Of a DNA stretch of 64,000 nucleotides, positions 50,501 through 58,749 are shown one piece after another. The stretch comes from Stichopus chloronotus (Eukaryota; Echinodermata; Holothuroidea; Aspidochirotida; Stichopodidae). A program made the position numbers and the translations under genes. Below the pieces are notes generated by a model. It was not told where the DNA came from and did no database searches. It worked only from the letters and a program-made list of their open reading frames with translations. The stretch covers positions 28,054,189 to 28,118,188 of the forward strand of contig CM037842.1 of the NCBI GenBank assembly GCA_021234535.1. Reading direction: 5' to 3'. Numbering within the stretch: position 1 is the stretch's first letter; every line of letters begins with the position of its first letter.

Positions 50501-52545
50501 GAATTATTGACTCGATTGTCAGGAAATTTAAAAGGTAGAGATAAATGAAAAAATAACAACGTTACAGTTCCTACACAAAGGACGAATTGAATTTGGATAA
50601 TTCTTGGAAATTCACCGACATATAGAAGATGAAAATAAAGATAGGTAAAAAGATGTTATATCAGGGTAAGGATCGGTAACGGGAAGTAATGTGATCCCCC
50701 GTCCTCTCGCATTCCATAATAAGACCTGGAGGAATACGCTTTGCTAATTCTGTTTCTTTGCCAGCAATTGGAGTAGAACTAAAGGAAGTTAAAAACAAAA
50801 ACGTACTGAAATGCATCAACTTATCAGAAATTAATAACTGCCTAGGAGGGATAAATTTATAGATTAATATGAATCACAATCGAAGGTCGAAAACGCATGA
50901 CTTCAGACGAGATGGAGCTTAGATTACACTGTAGATGAACAATGTCAGGTTATCAGATATTCGATTATATTGAGGTGAAAAGAAAAATAATCATGAGTGT
51001 TGACACAAATCACGAGTCATTTGCCACGACGTAAAACATTAGGCACGTACAACATTACACAAAGAAGTCTCGTTAAATCTTGCAAGCCATTTATGGAATA
51101 AAATGATTGGACCCCCTTTCATCCAAACACAAGAGAATCTGTATGGTTGACACCAGTGCCCTTGTCATACGACAATGTCAAAACATGCGTGGGCATGACA
51201 CTACTTTTTGTTTTATTTCTTTCTTTTGGGGTTTTCCTTGTTTTTTTTTTCTTTATCTTGATCCAAATTTACTCTTTTTTATGATTTTCTGTTTAGAGTG
51301 ATCGGGAAAAGATGGAAGGCCTACCCTTTGCTCCGTTCATGGACAGAGACAAGGTTACTAAACCATCAGCTCAAATTGGATTCATTAAATTTGTTCTCAT
51401 CCCCCTCTTCGAAAGTGTTGCCCAGGTAAGTCATGGTGGCTCTCCCTAAGCCATGATGGCACTCCCTAAGTCATGGTGGCTCTCCCTAAGCCACGGTGGC
51501 TCTCCCTTAGCCACGGTGGCTCTCCCTAAGCCACGGTGACTCTCCGTAATCCACGGTGGCTCTCCCTTAGCCATGGTGACTCTCCCTAAACCACGGTGGC
51601 TCTCCCTAAGCCACGGTACCTCTCCCCAAGCCATGGTGGCTCTCACTAAGCCATAATGACACTTCCTAAGCCACGGTGGCTCTTCCTATTGAGCTCCTTG
51701 ACCAGCACCTTCGCAGGAATGGTACCTTCGCAGAGGGCGCTCATTCCCACAGTCCGCTCACCCCCCCCCCCCCCCCCCCGCCCTCCTTCGTCACTCACAC
51801 CCCCACCAGGAGTAAGCGTTCCCTGTCAGACGTACATTGTTCACTTGTTTATTTCAATTGTCAAGCGGTCCATTCACAATTTTATTTACAATACAAAATG
51901 AATACAATACAAAACGAATGTTAAGTAAAAAAAGGAAAATGACCAACGTATGGAATCACAAGAAAGAGAGCGAAACAGACTTTAGTAAAGTGTTTTACCC
52001 AGGCCTGTAAATTGAGCTCATTGAAAAGCATTTCAACTTTCTATGACTTTGAAACTTTGTCGGCGAAAGTCAAATTCAGCTGAATATGTCATAGTCGAGA
52101 CAAAAACATTGTTTAAGCCCCATTTTTGCATAGATGATTGTTCATTGCAATTCCCATTGGTCTGTTTGATTTCCAATTACGGCAAATGACTACTATGCTT
52201 TCTTGGAGACTCTAAATTTTGTAGGGCCAACAAAAATGTTGAGACAGTTTCCACTTTCAAATATCTAAAAGGTGAATGTTTGAATCTCTCTCAGATTTTG
52301 TGGCAGGTGAGCTTTTCCCCTACTTTCTCTTTCCTGAAACACTGACAAAGAACAATGGCAAATGACAAGGCGATTGTCAGTGCAACTAATAGTCCAGCTT
52401 TTAAGTGCCACAATTACAATTTCTTTTCTCTTGTTAGATTTTTGATGTGTTGAATGACTGCATGATCGTTCCCTTGAAAGAAGCTCTGAGGAAATATGAA
52501 GATATGAAGAACGCAGAAGAGGCAAAGGTCAAGAGAGAGAAATGA
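14322..52545 (+). CDS. PDE9A: PDE9A cGMP-specific 3',5'-cyclic phosphodiesterase, 15 exons, 5' end missing
   Basis: Fifteen exons join without a frame break to encode 486 residues plus a TGA stop. The family hydrolyses cGMP to 5'-GMP with high affinity, using two metal ions. Visible in the sequence (numbered from the first residue seen): general-acid His232 and metal ligand His236 in HNFRH; His272 and Asp273 in [10 protein letters not shown], the class I PDE signature; metal ligand Asp383 in [10 protein letters not shown]; Glu387, Tyr405, Ala433, Gln434 and Phe437 of the purine pocket. These match human PDE9A2 with an offset of 20, becoming 19 after a one-residue insertion near residue 360, so about 20 N-terminal residues are absent. 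There is no GAF domain, as expected for PDE9. Intron phases in order are 2,2,1,2,1,2,0,0,0,2,0,0,0,0. The product name is very secure; the exact 5' end is unknown. Confidence 0.96.
14393..15322 (+). other. PDE9A intron A-B
   Basis: 930 bp, GT...AG, with an 11-base poly-C run near 15041. No element recognised. Confidence 0.85.
15323..15400 (+). CDS. PDE9A: PDE9A exon B, residues 24-49
   Basis: The acceptor is CTCTACAG and the donor GA|GTAAGT. The peptide includes [13 protein letters not shown], matching the human MVSIDPTMPANSE block of the N-terminal regulatory arm. The 78-bp length and phase 2 at both ends mean that skipping it would keep the frame. The N-terminal region is where human PDE9A isoforms differ, so alternative use here is plausible, though it is not shown by the sequence. 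Confidence 0.88.
16274..16560 (+). mobile_element. 3' remnant of a non-LTR retrotransposon (LINE reverse transcriptase tail)
   Basis: An open frame contains [15 protein letters not shown] and then FRSFKEIFI. The pattern WNxLP, a short gap, then SFK-hydrophobic is characteristic of the C-terminal end of CR1/L2/RTE-type ORF2 proteins. The frame ends shortly before AAATAAA-rich sequence. Nothing upstream of the tail is recognisable, so the copy is strongly 5'-truncated, as is usual for LINEs. Confidence 0.55.
16540..16661. repeat. 30-bp perfect inverted repeat
   Basis: The arms 16540-16569 and 16632-16661 are exact reverse complements over 30 bases, starting GTAAATTTACAG. They are separated by 62 bp and follow directly after the LINE remnant. 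The pair could form a hairpin in the PDE9A pre-mRNA, or mark the junction of two head-to-head 3' ends. Confidence 0.85.
17775..17990. repeat. purine-rich GGCAGG imperfect repeat
   Basis: GGCAGG and GAAGGCAGG words recur at irregular spacing in a purine-rich strand about 170 bp before exon C. No fixed unit length is evident. Confidence 0.5.
18160..18203 (+). CDS. PDE9A: PDE9A exon C, residues 50-64 (small linker exon)
   Basis: This 44-bp exon has acceptor TTGTTGCAG and donor AAG|GTAAGT. It encodes [14 protein letters not shown], equivalent in position to the weakly conserved human TPYKVRPVAI linker. Similarity alone would not identify it. It is supported because it alone restores the frame between the neighbouring exons and has two strong splice sites. 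A GGAT tetranucleotide array begins about 65 bp downstream of its donor. Confidence 0.78.
18270..18545. repeat. GGAT/GAAT tetranucleotide microsatellite
   Basis: About 275 bp of GGAT units are mixed with GAAT and AGAT variants. It takes up almost half of the 583-bp intron between exons C and D. Confidence 0.93.
18787..18841 (+). CDS. PDE9A: PDE9A exon D, residues 65-82 (coiled-coil start)
   Basis: The acceptor is CTTCCTAG and the donor AAA|GTAAGT. It reads [17 protein letters not shown], aligning with human REELIQSVLAQVAEQFS, the start of the amphipathic N-terminal helix that packs against the catalytic domain. It is 55 bp; exons C and D total 99 bp and could be skipped as a pair without shifting the frame. 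Confidence 0.88.
20058..20895. mobile_element. non-autonomous hAT-type transposon with intact 8-bp TSD
   Basis: The ends are perfect 12-bp inverted repeats, CAGTGGCGGCGC, flanked by identical octamers CACATATT (20050-20057 and 20896-20903). An 8-bp duplication and CAGTGGCGG termini fit the hAT superfamily. The inside is GC-rich near both ends, with a 16-base G run, several poly-C runs and a microsatellite. It encodes no transposase. It lies in the PDE9A intron between exons D and E. Confidence 0.88.
20517..20538. repeat. GT dinucleotide microsatellite
   Basis: Eleven GT units lie inside the hAT-type element. Confidence 0.85.
21110..21579. mobile_element. MITE with TTA target-site duplication, PIF/Harbinger-like
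   Basis: The left end is GGGTAGCATACCC and the right end, on the opposite strand, GGTAGCATACCC, flanked on both sides by TTA. A 3-bp TTA/TAA duplication is typical of PIF/Harbinger elements. It is about 470 bp with no coding frame. It lies only about 200 bp from the hAT element in the same intron. Confidence 0.65.
21774..21830. repeat. TTG trinucleotide microsatellite
   Basis: About 18 TTG units with one GAT interruption. It produces a long valine run in one frame, which is not evidence of coding. Confidence 0.92.
23995..24579. mobile_element. MITE with TTAA target site (Kolobok- or piggyBac-like)
   Basis: The left end AGGAGAAGG and right end CCTTCTCCT are perfect 9-bp inverted repeats, each bordered outside by TTAA. 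TTAA duplication is known for piggyBac and Kolobok elements; purine-rich AGG termini suit Kolobok better. It is about 585 bp, AT-rich, and has no transposase frame. Confidence 0.68.
25318..25388 (+). CDS. PDE9A: PDE9A exon E, residues 83-106 (N-terminal helix)
   Basis: It encodes [20 protein letters not shown], aligning with human AFKINELKAEVANHLAVLEK. The donor is AAC|GTAAGT. The acceptor is a tandem GAGCAG: use of the downstream CAG gives VTKAF, the same length as human FSRAF, and use of GAG three bases earlier gives VTNRAF. CAG was chosen for the length match and the usual acceptor preference. The polypyrimidine tract is weak. Confidence 0.85.
25389..26349 (+). other. PDE9A intron E-F
   Basis: 961 bp, GT...AG. 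Nothing recognised inside. Confidence 0.85.
26350..26431 (+). CDS. PDE9A: PDE9A exon F, residues 107-133 (N-terminal helix, second half)
   Basis: The acceptor is GTTTCTTCAG and the donor AGAG|GTAAGA. The peptide [20 protein letters not shown] continues the helical arm and aligns with human [20 protein letters not shown]. It is 82 bp, entering in phase 1 and leaving in phase 2. Heptad-like leucine and isoleucine spacing agrees with the dimer or packing helix known for PDE9A. Confidence 0.93.
29302..29499. repeat. 25-bp minisatellite with eight CACGTG sites
   Basis: Eight CACGTG palindromes lie exactly 25 bp apart (29312 to 29487). The units between them are identical base for base, so the expansion is recent or kept uniform. 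Each unit carries an E-box of the type bound by bHLH-zip factors. It lies in the intron between exons F and G. Confidence 0.95.
30690..30755 (-). repeat. dispersed repeat family R2, copy 2
   Basis: On the minus strand it reads CGGGTACCCGACCGACCATG, then a short gap and GGTTCTGAAATTG, aligning to the copy near 11970. Another GGGTACC block lies near 29710. Confidence 0.7.
33316..33409 (+). CDS. PDE9A: PDE9A exon G, residues 134-165
   Basis: The acceptor is CATCATAG and the donor AAG|GTAATG. It encodes [19 protein letters not shown] and then [12 protein letters not shown], aligning with the human linker containing TNCPCKY and RRDVPTYPK. The FCKC and RDVPKYPK blocks anchor the alignment; the middle has diverged. 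From here to exon I the junctions are phase 0. The intron after it is the shortest in the gene (332 bp). Confidence 0.93.
33742..33816 (+). CDS. PDE9A: PDE9A exon H, residues 166-190 (catalytic domain start)
   Basis: The acceptor is TATTCTTCAG and the donor GAG|GTAAGA. It reads [20 protein letters not shown] followed by WESNE, against human [20 protein letters not shown] and then WEPNE. These are the first helices of the catalytic domain. It is 75 bp and phase 0 at both ends. Confidence 0.97.
33817..34694 (+). other. PDE9A intron H-I
   Basis: 878 bp, AT-rich, GT...AG. Nothing recognised inside. Confidence 0.85.
34695..34781 (+). CDS. PDE9A: PDE9A exon I, residues 191-219
   Basis: The acceptor is ATCGTAACAG and the donor TTG|GTGAGT. 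It encodes [20 protein letters not shown] and NPITLKRFL, against human [20 protein letters not shown] and NPVTLRRWL. It is 87 bp and phase 0 at both ends. The methionine at the exon start is internal, not an initiator. Confidence 0.97.
35468..35541. repeat. AT dinucleotide microsatellite, 37 units
   Basis: 74 bp of uninterrupted TA/AT in the intron between exons I and J. Confidence 0.95.
38925..39035 (+). repeat. dispersed repeat family R3, copy 1
   Basis: It shares ACAGTTTGTGACGAGGCAT and GTTACCCAACAATGGGTA blocks with the copy at 48570-48710. The short block ACCCATTGT or its complement recurs on both sides. Confidence 0.55.
40820..40920. repeat. 20-bp minisatellite, five copies
   Basis: Units built on ATTTGACTTTATTTACCTAT follow each other with lengths 20, 20, 21, 20, 20. 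They lie about 440 bp before exon J. Confidence 0.85.
41361..41548 (+). CDS. PDE9A: PDE9A exon J, residues 220-282, first metal-binding motifs
   Basis: This is the longest coding exon (188 bp), with acceptor GTCATCAG and donor CAC|GTAAGT. It holds most of the active site: [15 protein letters not shown] with general-acid His232 and metal ligand His236, and [12 protein letters not shown] with metal ligands His272 and Asp273, the PDE signature HDxxHxxxxN. It is nearly identical to vertebrate PDE9A across both motifs. Activity is therefore expected to be intact. Confidence 0.98.
41549..42133 (+). other. PDE9A intron J-K
   Basis: 585 bp with a 17-base poly-C run at 41995, about 120 bp before the acceptor. 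No element recognised. Confidence 0.85.
42134..42290 (+). CDS. PDE9A: PDE9A exon K, residues 282-334
   Basis: The acceptor follows a long T run and ends GCCATAG; the donor is CAG|GTAGGC. The peptide [20 protein letters not shown] and then [11 protein letters not shown] is almost unchanged from human PDE9A. It forms part of the metal-site and substrate-pocket helices. The later part, [12 protein letters not shown], is more variable. It is 157 bp and ends in phase 0. Confidence 0.98.
42291..48380 (+). other. PDE9A intron K-L
   Basis: 6.1 kb. Apart from the poly-C/AC tract at 45753 and a G run near 47872, nothing is recognised on either strand. Confidence 0.85.
45753..45782. repeat. poly-C run joined to AC microsatellite
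   Basis: Nineteen C followed by AC units, in the intron between exons K and L. Confidence 0.9.
48381..48497 (+). CDS. PDE9A: PDE9A exon L, residues 335-373
   Basis: The acceptor is CTTTTTAACAG and the donor TAC|GTGAGT. It encodes [20 protein letters not shown], against human [21 protein letters not shown]. The segment after FKSQIKTG is one residue longer than in human PDE9A, which changes the numbering offset from 20 to 19. It is 117 bp and phase 0. Confidence 0.97.
48570..48710 (+). repeat. dispersed repeat family R3, copy 2
   Basis: It carries ACCCAACAGTTTGTAACGAG followed by GCATACGTAAC, aligning with the end of the copy at 38925-39035. It starts about 75 bp after the exon L donor. Confidence 0.55.
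49679..49932. repeat. long imperfect hairpin element (two ~110-bp arms)
   Basis: The left arm (to about 49790) and right arm (from about 49830) are imperfect reverse complements, sharing TAGGGAGCTTTC, CTGCTACGATT, TGAGCCTATG and GCGTCACGT-type blocks. The stretch 49600-49675 is a further diverged direct copy of the left arm. This resembles a foldback MITE; target-site duplications were not found. Confidence 0.7.
50041..50190. repeat. ~20-bp array of alternating GTCGAC and GTTAAC palindromes
   Basis: Units close to GGTCGACGTTAACACGCT repeat about seven times with substitutions, ending about 110 bp before exon M. The hairpin element at 49679-49932 lies just upstream. Confidence 0.85.
50303..50407 (+). 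CDS. PDE9A: PDE9A exon M, residues 374-408, third metal ligand
   Basis: The acceptor is CATCTACAG and the donor CAG|GTAGAT. It contains [20 protein letters not shown] and then VDCLLEEYF, nearly identical to human PDE9A. Asp383 is the metal ligand. Glu387, Leu401 and Tyr405 correspond to pocket residues Glu406, Leu420 and Tyr424 known from PDE9A2 structures; Tyr424 contributes to PDE9 inhibitor selectivity. It is 105 bp, phase 0. Confidence 0.98.
50408..51296 (+). other. PDE9A intron M-N
   Basis: 889 bp, GT...AG. Nothing recognised inside. Confidence 0.85.
51297..51425 (+). CDS. PDE9A: PDE9A exon N, residues 409-451, purine-selective glutamine
   Basis: The acceptor is CTGTTTAG and the donor CAG|GTAAGT. 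It encodes [20 protein letters not shown] and then [14 protein letters not shown]. Gln434 and Phe437 match the invariant purine-binding glutamine and the hydrophobic-clamp phenylalanine (Gln453 and Phe456 in PDE9A2). It is 129 bp, phase 0. Its donor is the first part of a 20-bp minisatellite that fills the start of the next intron. Confidence 0.97.
51432..51691. repeat. 20-bp minisatellite, 13 ungapped units, abutting the exon N donor
   Basis: Thirteen units close to CACGGTGGCTCTCCCTAAGC run with no insertion or deletion. The donor GTAAGT of exon N overlaps the sequence that begins the first unit: units carry CTAAGT or CTAAGC where the exon junction has GTAAGT. Unit 6 contains CCGTAATC, a near-donor sequence. 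Confidence 0.93.
51761..51779. repeat. poly-C run of 19
   Basis: It lies 70 bp after the 20-bp minisatellite in the intron before exon O; one of the two longest homopolymer C runs in the window. Confidence 0.9.
52052..52355 (+). repeat. dispersed repeat family R1, copy 1
   Basis: This shares long blocks with the reverse complement of 58750-59063, including ACATTGTTTAAGCC, CATTTTTGCATA, GTAGGGCCAACAAAAATGT and CAGATTTTGTG. It ends about 80 bp before exon O. No coding potential or terminal repeats were recognised; it may be a SINE or an old MITE. Confidence 0.85.
52438..52545 (+). CDS. PDE9A: PDE9A exon O (last coding exon), residues 452-486 and stop
   Basis: The acceptor is CTCTTGTTAG. It encodes [20 protein letters not shown] and then [15 protein letters not shown] before TGA. 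This matches the final catalytic helix of human PDE9A and stops early in the variable, charged tail; the human protein continues for about 40 more residues. A plausible donor, AAAG|GTAAAA, lies four bases after the stop, so the 3' UTR may be split. Confidence 0.93.
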   Translation: MFDVLNDCMIVPLKEALRKYEDMKNAEEAKVKREK

Positions 52546-52929
52546 AAAGGTAAAAAAAAAAAAAAAAGAAAGAAAGAAGAAGTAGTAAGGGAGATTGATG
52601 AAGTATTTACATTTCCAATAAGAGAACTTTAATATCTTTTTAATTGCTCTTGAAAATGCTTTAATGAAGGTTGATGTTAATATTAGCATGATTCGTCACG
52701 ACTAAGATAGACAACTCCAAGGCAGCCAATATTTCTTCAACACGAACTCAATCGTATAATATTCTTTTGATTTTTTATTTTTGTTTTATATCTCAAAATA
52801 ATTCGCCAAGTACCGTAAATTACTAGTACCCTTATTGTGTTATTAGTCTTCATTTTTACAACACTTTACACCAAAGTAAGGATCAAATTTAATACACTTG
52901 TCGAGTCCCCCCCCCCCCCCCCTCCCCGA

Positions 52930-52935
52930 AATAAA
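52930..52935 (+). promoter_or_regulatory. candidate PDE9A polyadenylation signal (AATAAA)
   Basis: This is the first canonical AATAAA after the stop codon, about 385 bp downstream, just after a poly-C tract. Other AATAAA hexamers follow near 53211, 53225 and 53409. Which is used cannot be told from sequence alone in AT-rich DNA. Confidence 0.35.
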
Positions 52936-53991
52936 CCATCGAAATATCCATATAAATATTTTTTATCAGCATTGATGAAAATATCAAAATAGCTTCAAAT
53001 TCCCAGAATTAATATCACGATGACAAAAACAAATTTTCAATTTTTGCGAGAAGAAACAAAATGAAAAGTAAAATTTGACACCAAATATTTGATGGAACGC
53101 ATGATGGCAACTTTATGCAGATAGTAGTTTTTGTGATGATTCTATGGAAGATGAGATTTTGCGAATTTATTCTGTCCATTTGGGTCTCACAAGGACGATA
53201 CTAAGAATAGAATAAATGACTGCAAATAAATTTGCAGCAATCAACATTACCCGTAAACAAAAGGACATGGATTAAGGTGTTAATAGGACCAATGAAATAC
53301 TAAACATCACCAGCTTCAATAGTGTTATGCAGTCTATATGGTAACAGAGCAAGAGAAGTCACAATATTCGTAAGTATTAGTCTGGATGGAATATTTGTCA
53401 GTGAAATGAATAAAAGAAAAATAAAATTACCGTTATCATCAATCAAGTCACCGATGAAAAAAAAAGAACTCCACAACTCGCAGAAATGTCATGATAATCA
53501 AGTGGAAAATGGACTATACAGTCACGGAGGGGAAGGGGTTATTCCAAATCGGCACAAACTATATCGAACTATTTGATTATCGTGGGGGGGGGGGGGGCGA
53601 TTCATTTCTGAGAGTAGGGTAGAGCGTGACTCCGGCGATTTGACGCCGTCCTGTTGGAAACATTTGCCTACGTCAAGAAGGTCTCTTGAATCATGACGCT
53701 ATTACATGCAGAGAGCTCTATGCACTATAGCACAGTAGTAACATTAGGCTATACATACATCCATATACATCTAGATCTATATATGCATGAGGGTATGAAG
53801 ATGACGGCATGAACGCATTCGTAAGTCCAGAGATTATAGGGGATAGATTTCCTACATCCCAACCATTTTCATGGTTATATTCCCCTCCCCACCCCCACAT
53901 CATCTCTTTTGTGGAGAATTCAACTTGATGTTTAATCAAGACAAAGAATAAAGAGGTAGGAGGAACAAAGAAAACTCGGGGAGTGGTTTGA

Positions 53992-54305
53992 GCTCCCTGC
54001 AGGGATCACCAAGTATAACAGCTCCCTGGGGATCACCAAGTATAACAGCTCCCTGGGGGATCACCAAGTATAACAGCTCCCTGGGGGACCACCAAGTGTA
54101 ACAGCTCCTTGCGGGGATCACCAAGTGTAACAGCTCCTTGCGGGGATCACCAAGTATAACAGCTCCTGGCAGGGATCACCAAGTGTAACAGGTCCTTGCT
54201 GGGATCACCAAGTGTAACAGCTCCTTGCTGGGATCACCAAGTGTAACAGCTCCTTGCTGGGATCACCAAGTGTAACAGCTCCTTGCAGGGATCGAGTGTA
54301 AGAGC
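53992..54305. repeat. 29-bp minisatellite, about 11 copies
   Basis: Units close to CTCCTTGCGGGGATCACCAA plus GTGTAACAG repeat with lengths 27-29, about 1.45 kb after the PDE9A stop. The poly-G portion varies in length between units. Confidence 0.93.
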
Positions 54306-57300
54306 CTCTTAGGATCATCTTGTCATCAACCCTTTTCAAAAGGAAAATCAAAGGAGAGGACGCCATTAAGTGTACCTGCAGAGGTGGCTTCTATAGCAAG
54401 TCCAAATGTGCAATAATTCAGAAATTGGAGTTCATCATCCCTTGACTCACTTTTCGACCCATAAACTCAGTTTTTCAGCCTACTTGGTGGTTTCATCAGA
54501 AAGTGTCTATTAATCAATCAAGAATTTGAATTTTTTTTCTTTGGTTTGGTCCGTTTGTTTTATATTTCTTACCTTCGTTTCCTTTTAATTGTAGATTTGG
54601 TTAGTTTTATTACTAACTAACGAAGAATCGGGGATTTGATACTCTGGAAAGCACTCGGAACTGTTACCAAGGCGACAGGGAAGAATAACCAATCACTTCA
54701 TTTATAGAGCGTTGCCATGGGTCTCCATTTTGTTGTGCAGATTCTTGCAAACAAACACTACAAGCCAGTCAGAAAGATGCACTTTTTGTATTGTCACCTC
54801 TTTTTAATATCTGTTTACACTTCTTTTATTTTGTGTAGGTAATACGATCATGGGTGTACGGTGCAACAACAAAAAATACACCCATGGCACTGAAAAATGT
54901 CGAACATATTTTTGAAATAAGTTGTCATTTTAATGCCATGGCCCATCCCCTCAGTTGTATCAGTGAGTAGCTGCAGATGAAAAGTTGAAACAAATTTAAT
55001 CGGTCATAAAATTTGTACTCTTTGATCGCAGTGTAAAATTATGAAGATTTACCCATCTAAACTAACGTTTGGAGTCATAACTTTCCTGTCTTCAGTAAAC
55101 GAAAGTGAAGCTTCCACTTCTCTTACCCTCTTCGTAGATATTTAAAAAGCCCGCCCTTTTCCTTTCAGGTCCTATACTCAGAAAAACATGAGAACATATT
55201 TATGCTGTATCATTAGAGTTATTTTAAGATTGATTTCAAATTTGATGAACTGAGCTATACAGTCATGGGTTAACTTTTGGGTCAAGGACTCAGCTAAACC
55301 CCAACCCAACTCCCCCCCCCCCCTCTCCGCCAAACTAGACCCCCCTCCCACCATAGACAGTACCTGATATATCACACGCTCTCTCTTTCTATTGATATTG
55401 CATGTAATTTGTAAGTCTGATGTTATAGAGTATTCACTATTTTTTCACCTGTATTGTAAAGACAGATATTGAAATAATATTCCACTTTTTTCTCTCTTGT
55501 TTCAATATTTTCTTCACTATAGTATCATTCACTCGATGTTTAAATTCGTCAAACACGATAGATAAGTTTAACAATTAAAAAAATATAATTAGGCGTAACT
55601 AAGGCAAGATTTTATTTGCCCCCCCCCCCCCCCCTCTGCATCGGTTTCTTACCCATGAGTTGATCTGACAGTCTAAGTATCCTATTGAATATACCGTGTA
55701 GAAAGTACCAATAGCCTACACTAATGTTCTGTGCTATACCGTCACACCCTCAGAAAAACGCGCCACTATACTTTGACATTCAGTGTGTATGTTCTATATA
55801 TTTTTCTACCATCATTAAGGTGCTAATAAAGGTAATTAATATGTGTGTAAAAAAATATAATGCCAACTAAGGACACTCTTACTTAAACATTAAACATTAT
55901 CAAATGAAAGAAACAGCTTCGAGAAAACATAAGCAAATATATACATATATTAAAAGGTAAAATTCAGCTGACTATTTACGTTTATTTCGTTCTTTCCTGA
56001 TAAACCTGAATCGTTTTACGTGTTTAATGTGACATCAAATTACTGCCGTCACGAGGATTGCTGTGAAGGGTGTATAAATCTTATCGCTACAATATCAATA
56101 GGTTTGAAATTTCCCGGGGATGTCTATGGGTGAGATCTTATTTATTACATCAAATCGCAAAATTGATCGAATTCTTAATAAAAAGTAGCCAAGGTCAAGT
56201 CTTAGTGACCCCTTCGTTTCCACATCCCCCACAACGTCCATATTTTCTGTTCGTAGCGATAAGCCCTGATTGCTTTCGTTCACAGTGACAAATCCGATAA
56301 ACCTGAGTGAGGGCGCCCTGCAGTCTGTATCTACGAGTTTTTAGAACTGTATGAGAAATATATCTCAATAAGTTACTGGAAGAAGAAAGCTACCATCGTC
56401 TTAACACAAGACTAGATATAAAAGCAAACATTTCGCATCATCGAAGTTTAGAATTTGTGCACTGAAGGAAGCAATTCCATTGTCTGGAAGTCACCAAAAC
56501 TAGTGTTAGACCTACTGTGATATGTTGGACGGGTCTGAAAAAGGGGAACGGGTATGTAAAATAATTATACAACGGAATGTCCTCCTGAATGTATTTAGTG
56601 TATTCCTAGGTATAATTCTCGATATAAAAGATTTTATTTACTGTTTACTTACCTTTGTGTGGGGCCATGCCCCCCCCCCCCCCCCCGCGTGAAGTTCTTA
56701 GCCATTGAATCCACCAGTGGTCTTGTGTTTTTAATATCCAGAAACCGTGGTAAACCGACCCTGGAAAAAAGTGGTATAGTCAACATTTTGACAGTGTTAT
56801 TGTAAATTCCATCTGCCGACCGTCCACACGATATTTGAATATTTTTATGAATGGTTGGGGAGGAAAACATTTTCAGAAGGAAATTTCAGAAAAAAATCAA
56901 AATTGTTTGATTGAAGGAGCTGGTGTTCTGTAAGACGAATTAAGTTTGAACTGACTTACTTTTACAGAGCTACGCTGTTTAATTGATACATTTTCTTTCA
57001 GTCCTGCTAATAAGTTCGAAGATTCTTTTTTTATTGCGGTTGTCATGTACAATCGGAAGAGTAACAAAGCAAAGAATAATAATAAAGTGACTTATTATTA
57101 AGTTATGCTGATGTAAATAGTTGTTGACATTATGTAAATAAGTTACAGATAAATGTTTTAATATCTTTATGAGAAGATCTCAGGGCAAGTTTATATGTTT
57201 ACCACTCAATGCTTCAATTCACTACGTCTCTATTGTCAATCTATCTTTTGACTTTCTATTTAATAGTTTTCTTTGCATGTATTTTTTTCTTTGTCTCTTT

Positions 57301-58749
57301 TTTTTATTTTTACTAAATGTCGACTTGCTTACAAAATCGGTATCAAATATTTTACACGCACATTTTGTATCATGGTTCGTTGACTTGAAGATAAAAAAGA
57401 TGCCACACTTTGTGATGCACAAAAGAAATAAAAAAGAACACAAAAAAAAAAAAAAAACTGTCCATGTTCTCTGTTTCTCATTGTTGAGAATCTGTTTCTA
57501 TGGTGACGACTTCGAACTTTGGGGTGGATCTCCCCAACCTAGAGCCAAGAAGATCAGTTACCTGCACCTCTGACGAGTGTTATTCATGCACCAGCTTTGA
57601 CTGCATTCGTAATAGCAACGTAACGTCCTCAAACAAATCACGTTGATTCCGACTCTATCGTGTGCTATTGAAATTCGTATATGAAAAAAAAAACAATCAT
57701 TTGCCCACAGTTACACTCACTACTTCTTCAGATATAAATATTCATTACTTTTGAACCAATCATTAAACTTGAAGACAGGGTCATAAATATGATGACCTTG
57801 GATCTTAGCTGAGACAAATCTGTAAGTGCTTGCAGGTGTTGTGGTGCGTATACATTAATAAACCAACAACTGCTTCGAAGGTTAACAAAACTGTAAAGCA
57901 ACCGTGAGCTCTCCCTATAGACACAAAAGTCACATTCATATTCAAGAGATCAACTCAATTTATTGTGTTCACTGTTCAGGGTCGACTTTTGACAATACAC
58001 TGAATATTGTTCCGATATTATCAAAGACATACGTCTCTTTTGTTAACCCTGTTTGCTTCCCTGTTTTCTGTTCAAACTATCAGTAGCCACCCCATCAAAT
58101 CCCTTTACGTTCTCTACTTTAAGGGTTACTACCTACTTAATTTGGAAGATCACCCACAACATTTCCTTAAAATGACACATTTCGTGTTAATTTCATTCGC
58201 ATATTCCCTTTGATATTTTTTGTGGGTAAAATACTTTCAGCTGAAATTAATTTGCCATTTAGGAAAGAACAATGGTACAAAAGCTTCCTTTGATTGTCTT
58301 GGCATTGTCCTAAACCTGCAAGCTCCCCTCCAGTATATATGTTATGGAAATTAAAATTATGTATTTTGTCTGCTAACATTGTAAAGAAGGATAAAACAAC
58401 ACATTTACAGGGTCGAACAGATGGTTCAGTCATATTCAATACGTTGATACGCAAAATGGCTTAATGAGGAAATACATTCTTTTTTGTACAACAGCTTAAT
58501 CCCAAAAGAGTATTTTGACAGAAAAGGGTCCAATTTAAAGGAGTCTATCGCTTGTCGTCAGTGTAAGGTAATTTTTCGAGAGTTCTATTTGGTTCAATAA
58601 ATGCATGGCTAACCGCTATGACGTGAAAAGTTGCGTGATGAGGTCAGCTGAATGCAAGGGATATAGAGACCAACGGTTTCCTGTGATCGCTTGGTGGATA
58701 ATTTTAAAGCTGAAAAATATGAGTTGTACTGGCTACCGCCTGATCATCT

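Noticed and set aside
51446..51646. Minus-strand repetitive frame ([11 protein letters not shown] type)
   Set aside because: It is the 20-bp minisatellite translated; a 20-bp unit shifts frame every copy.
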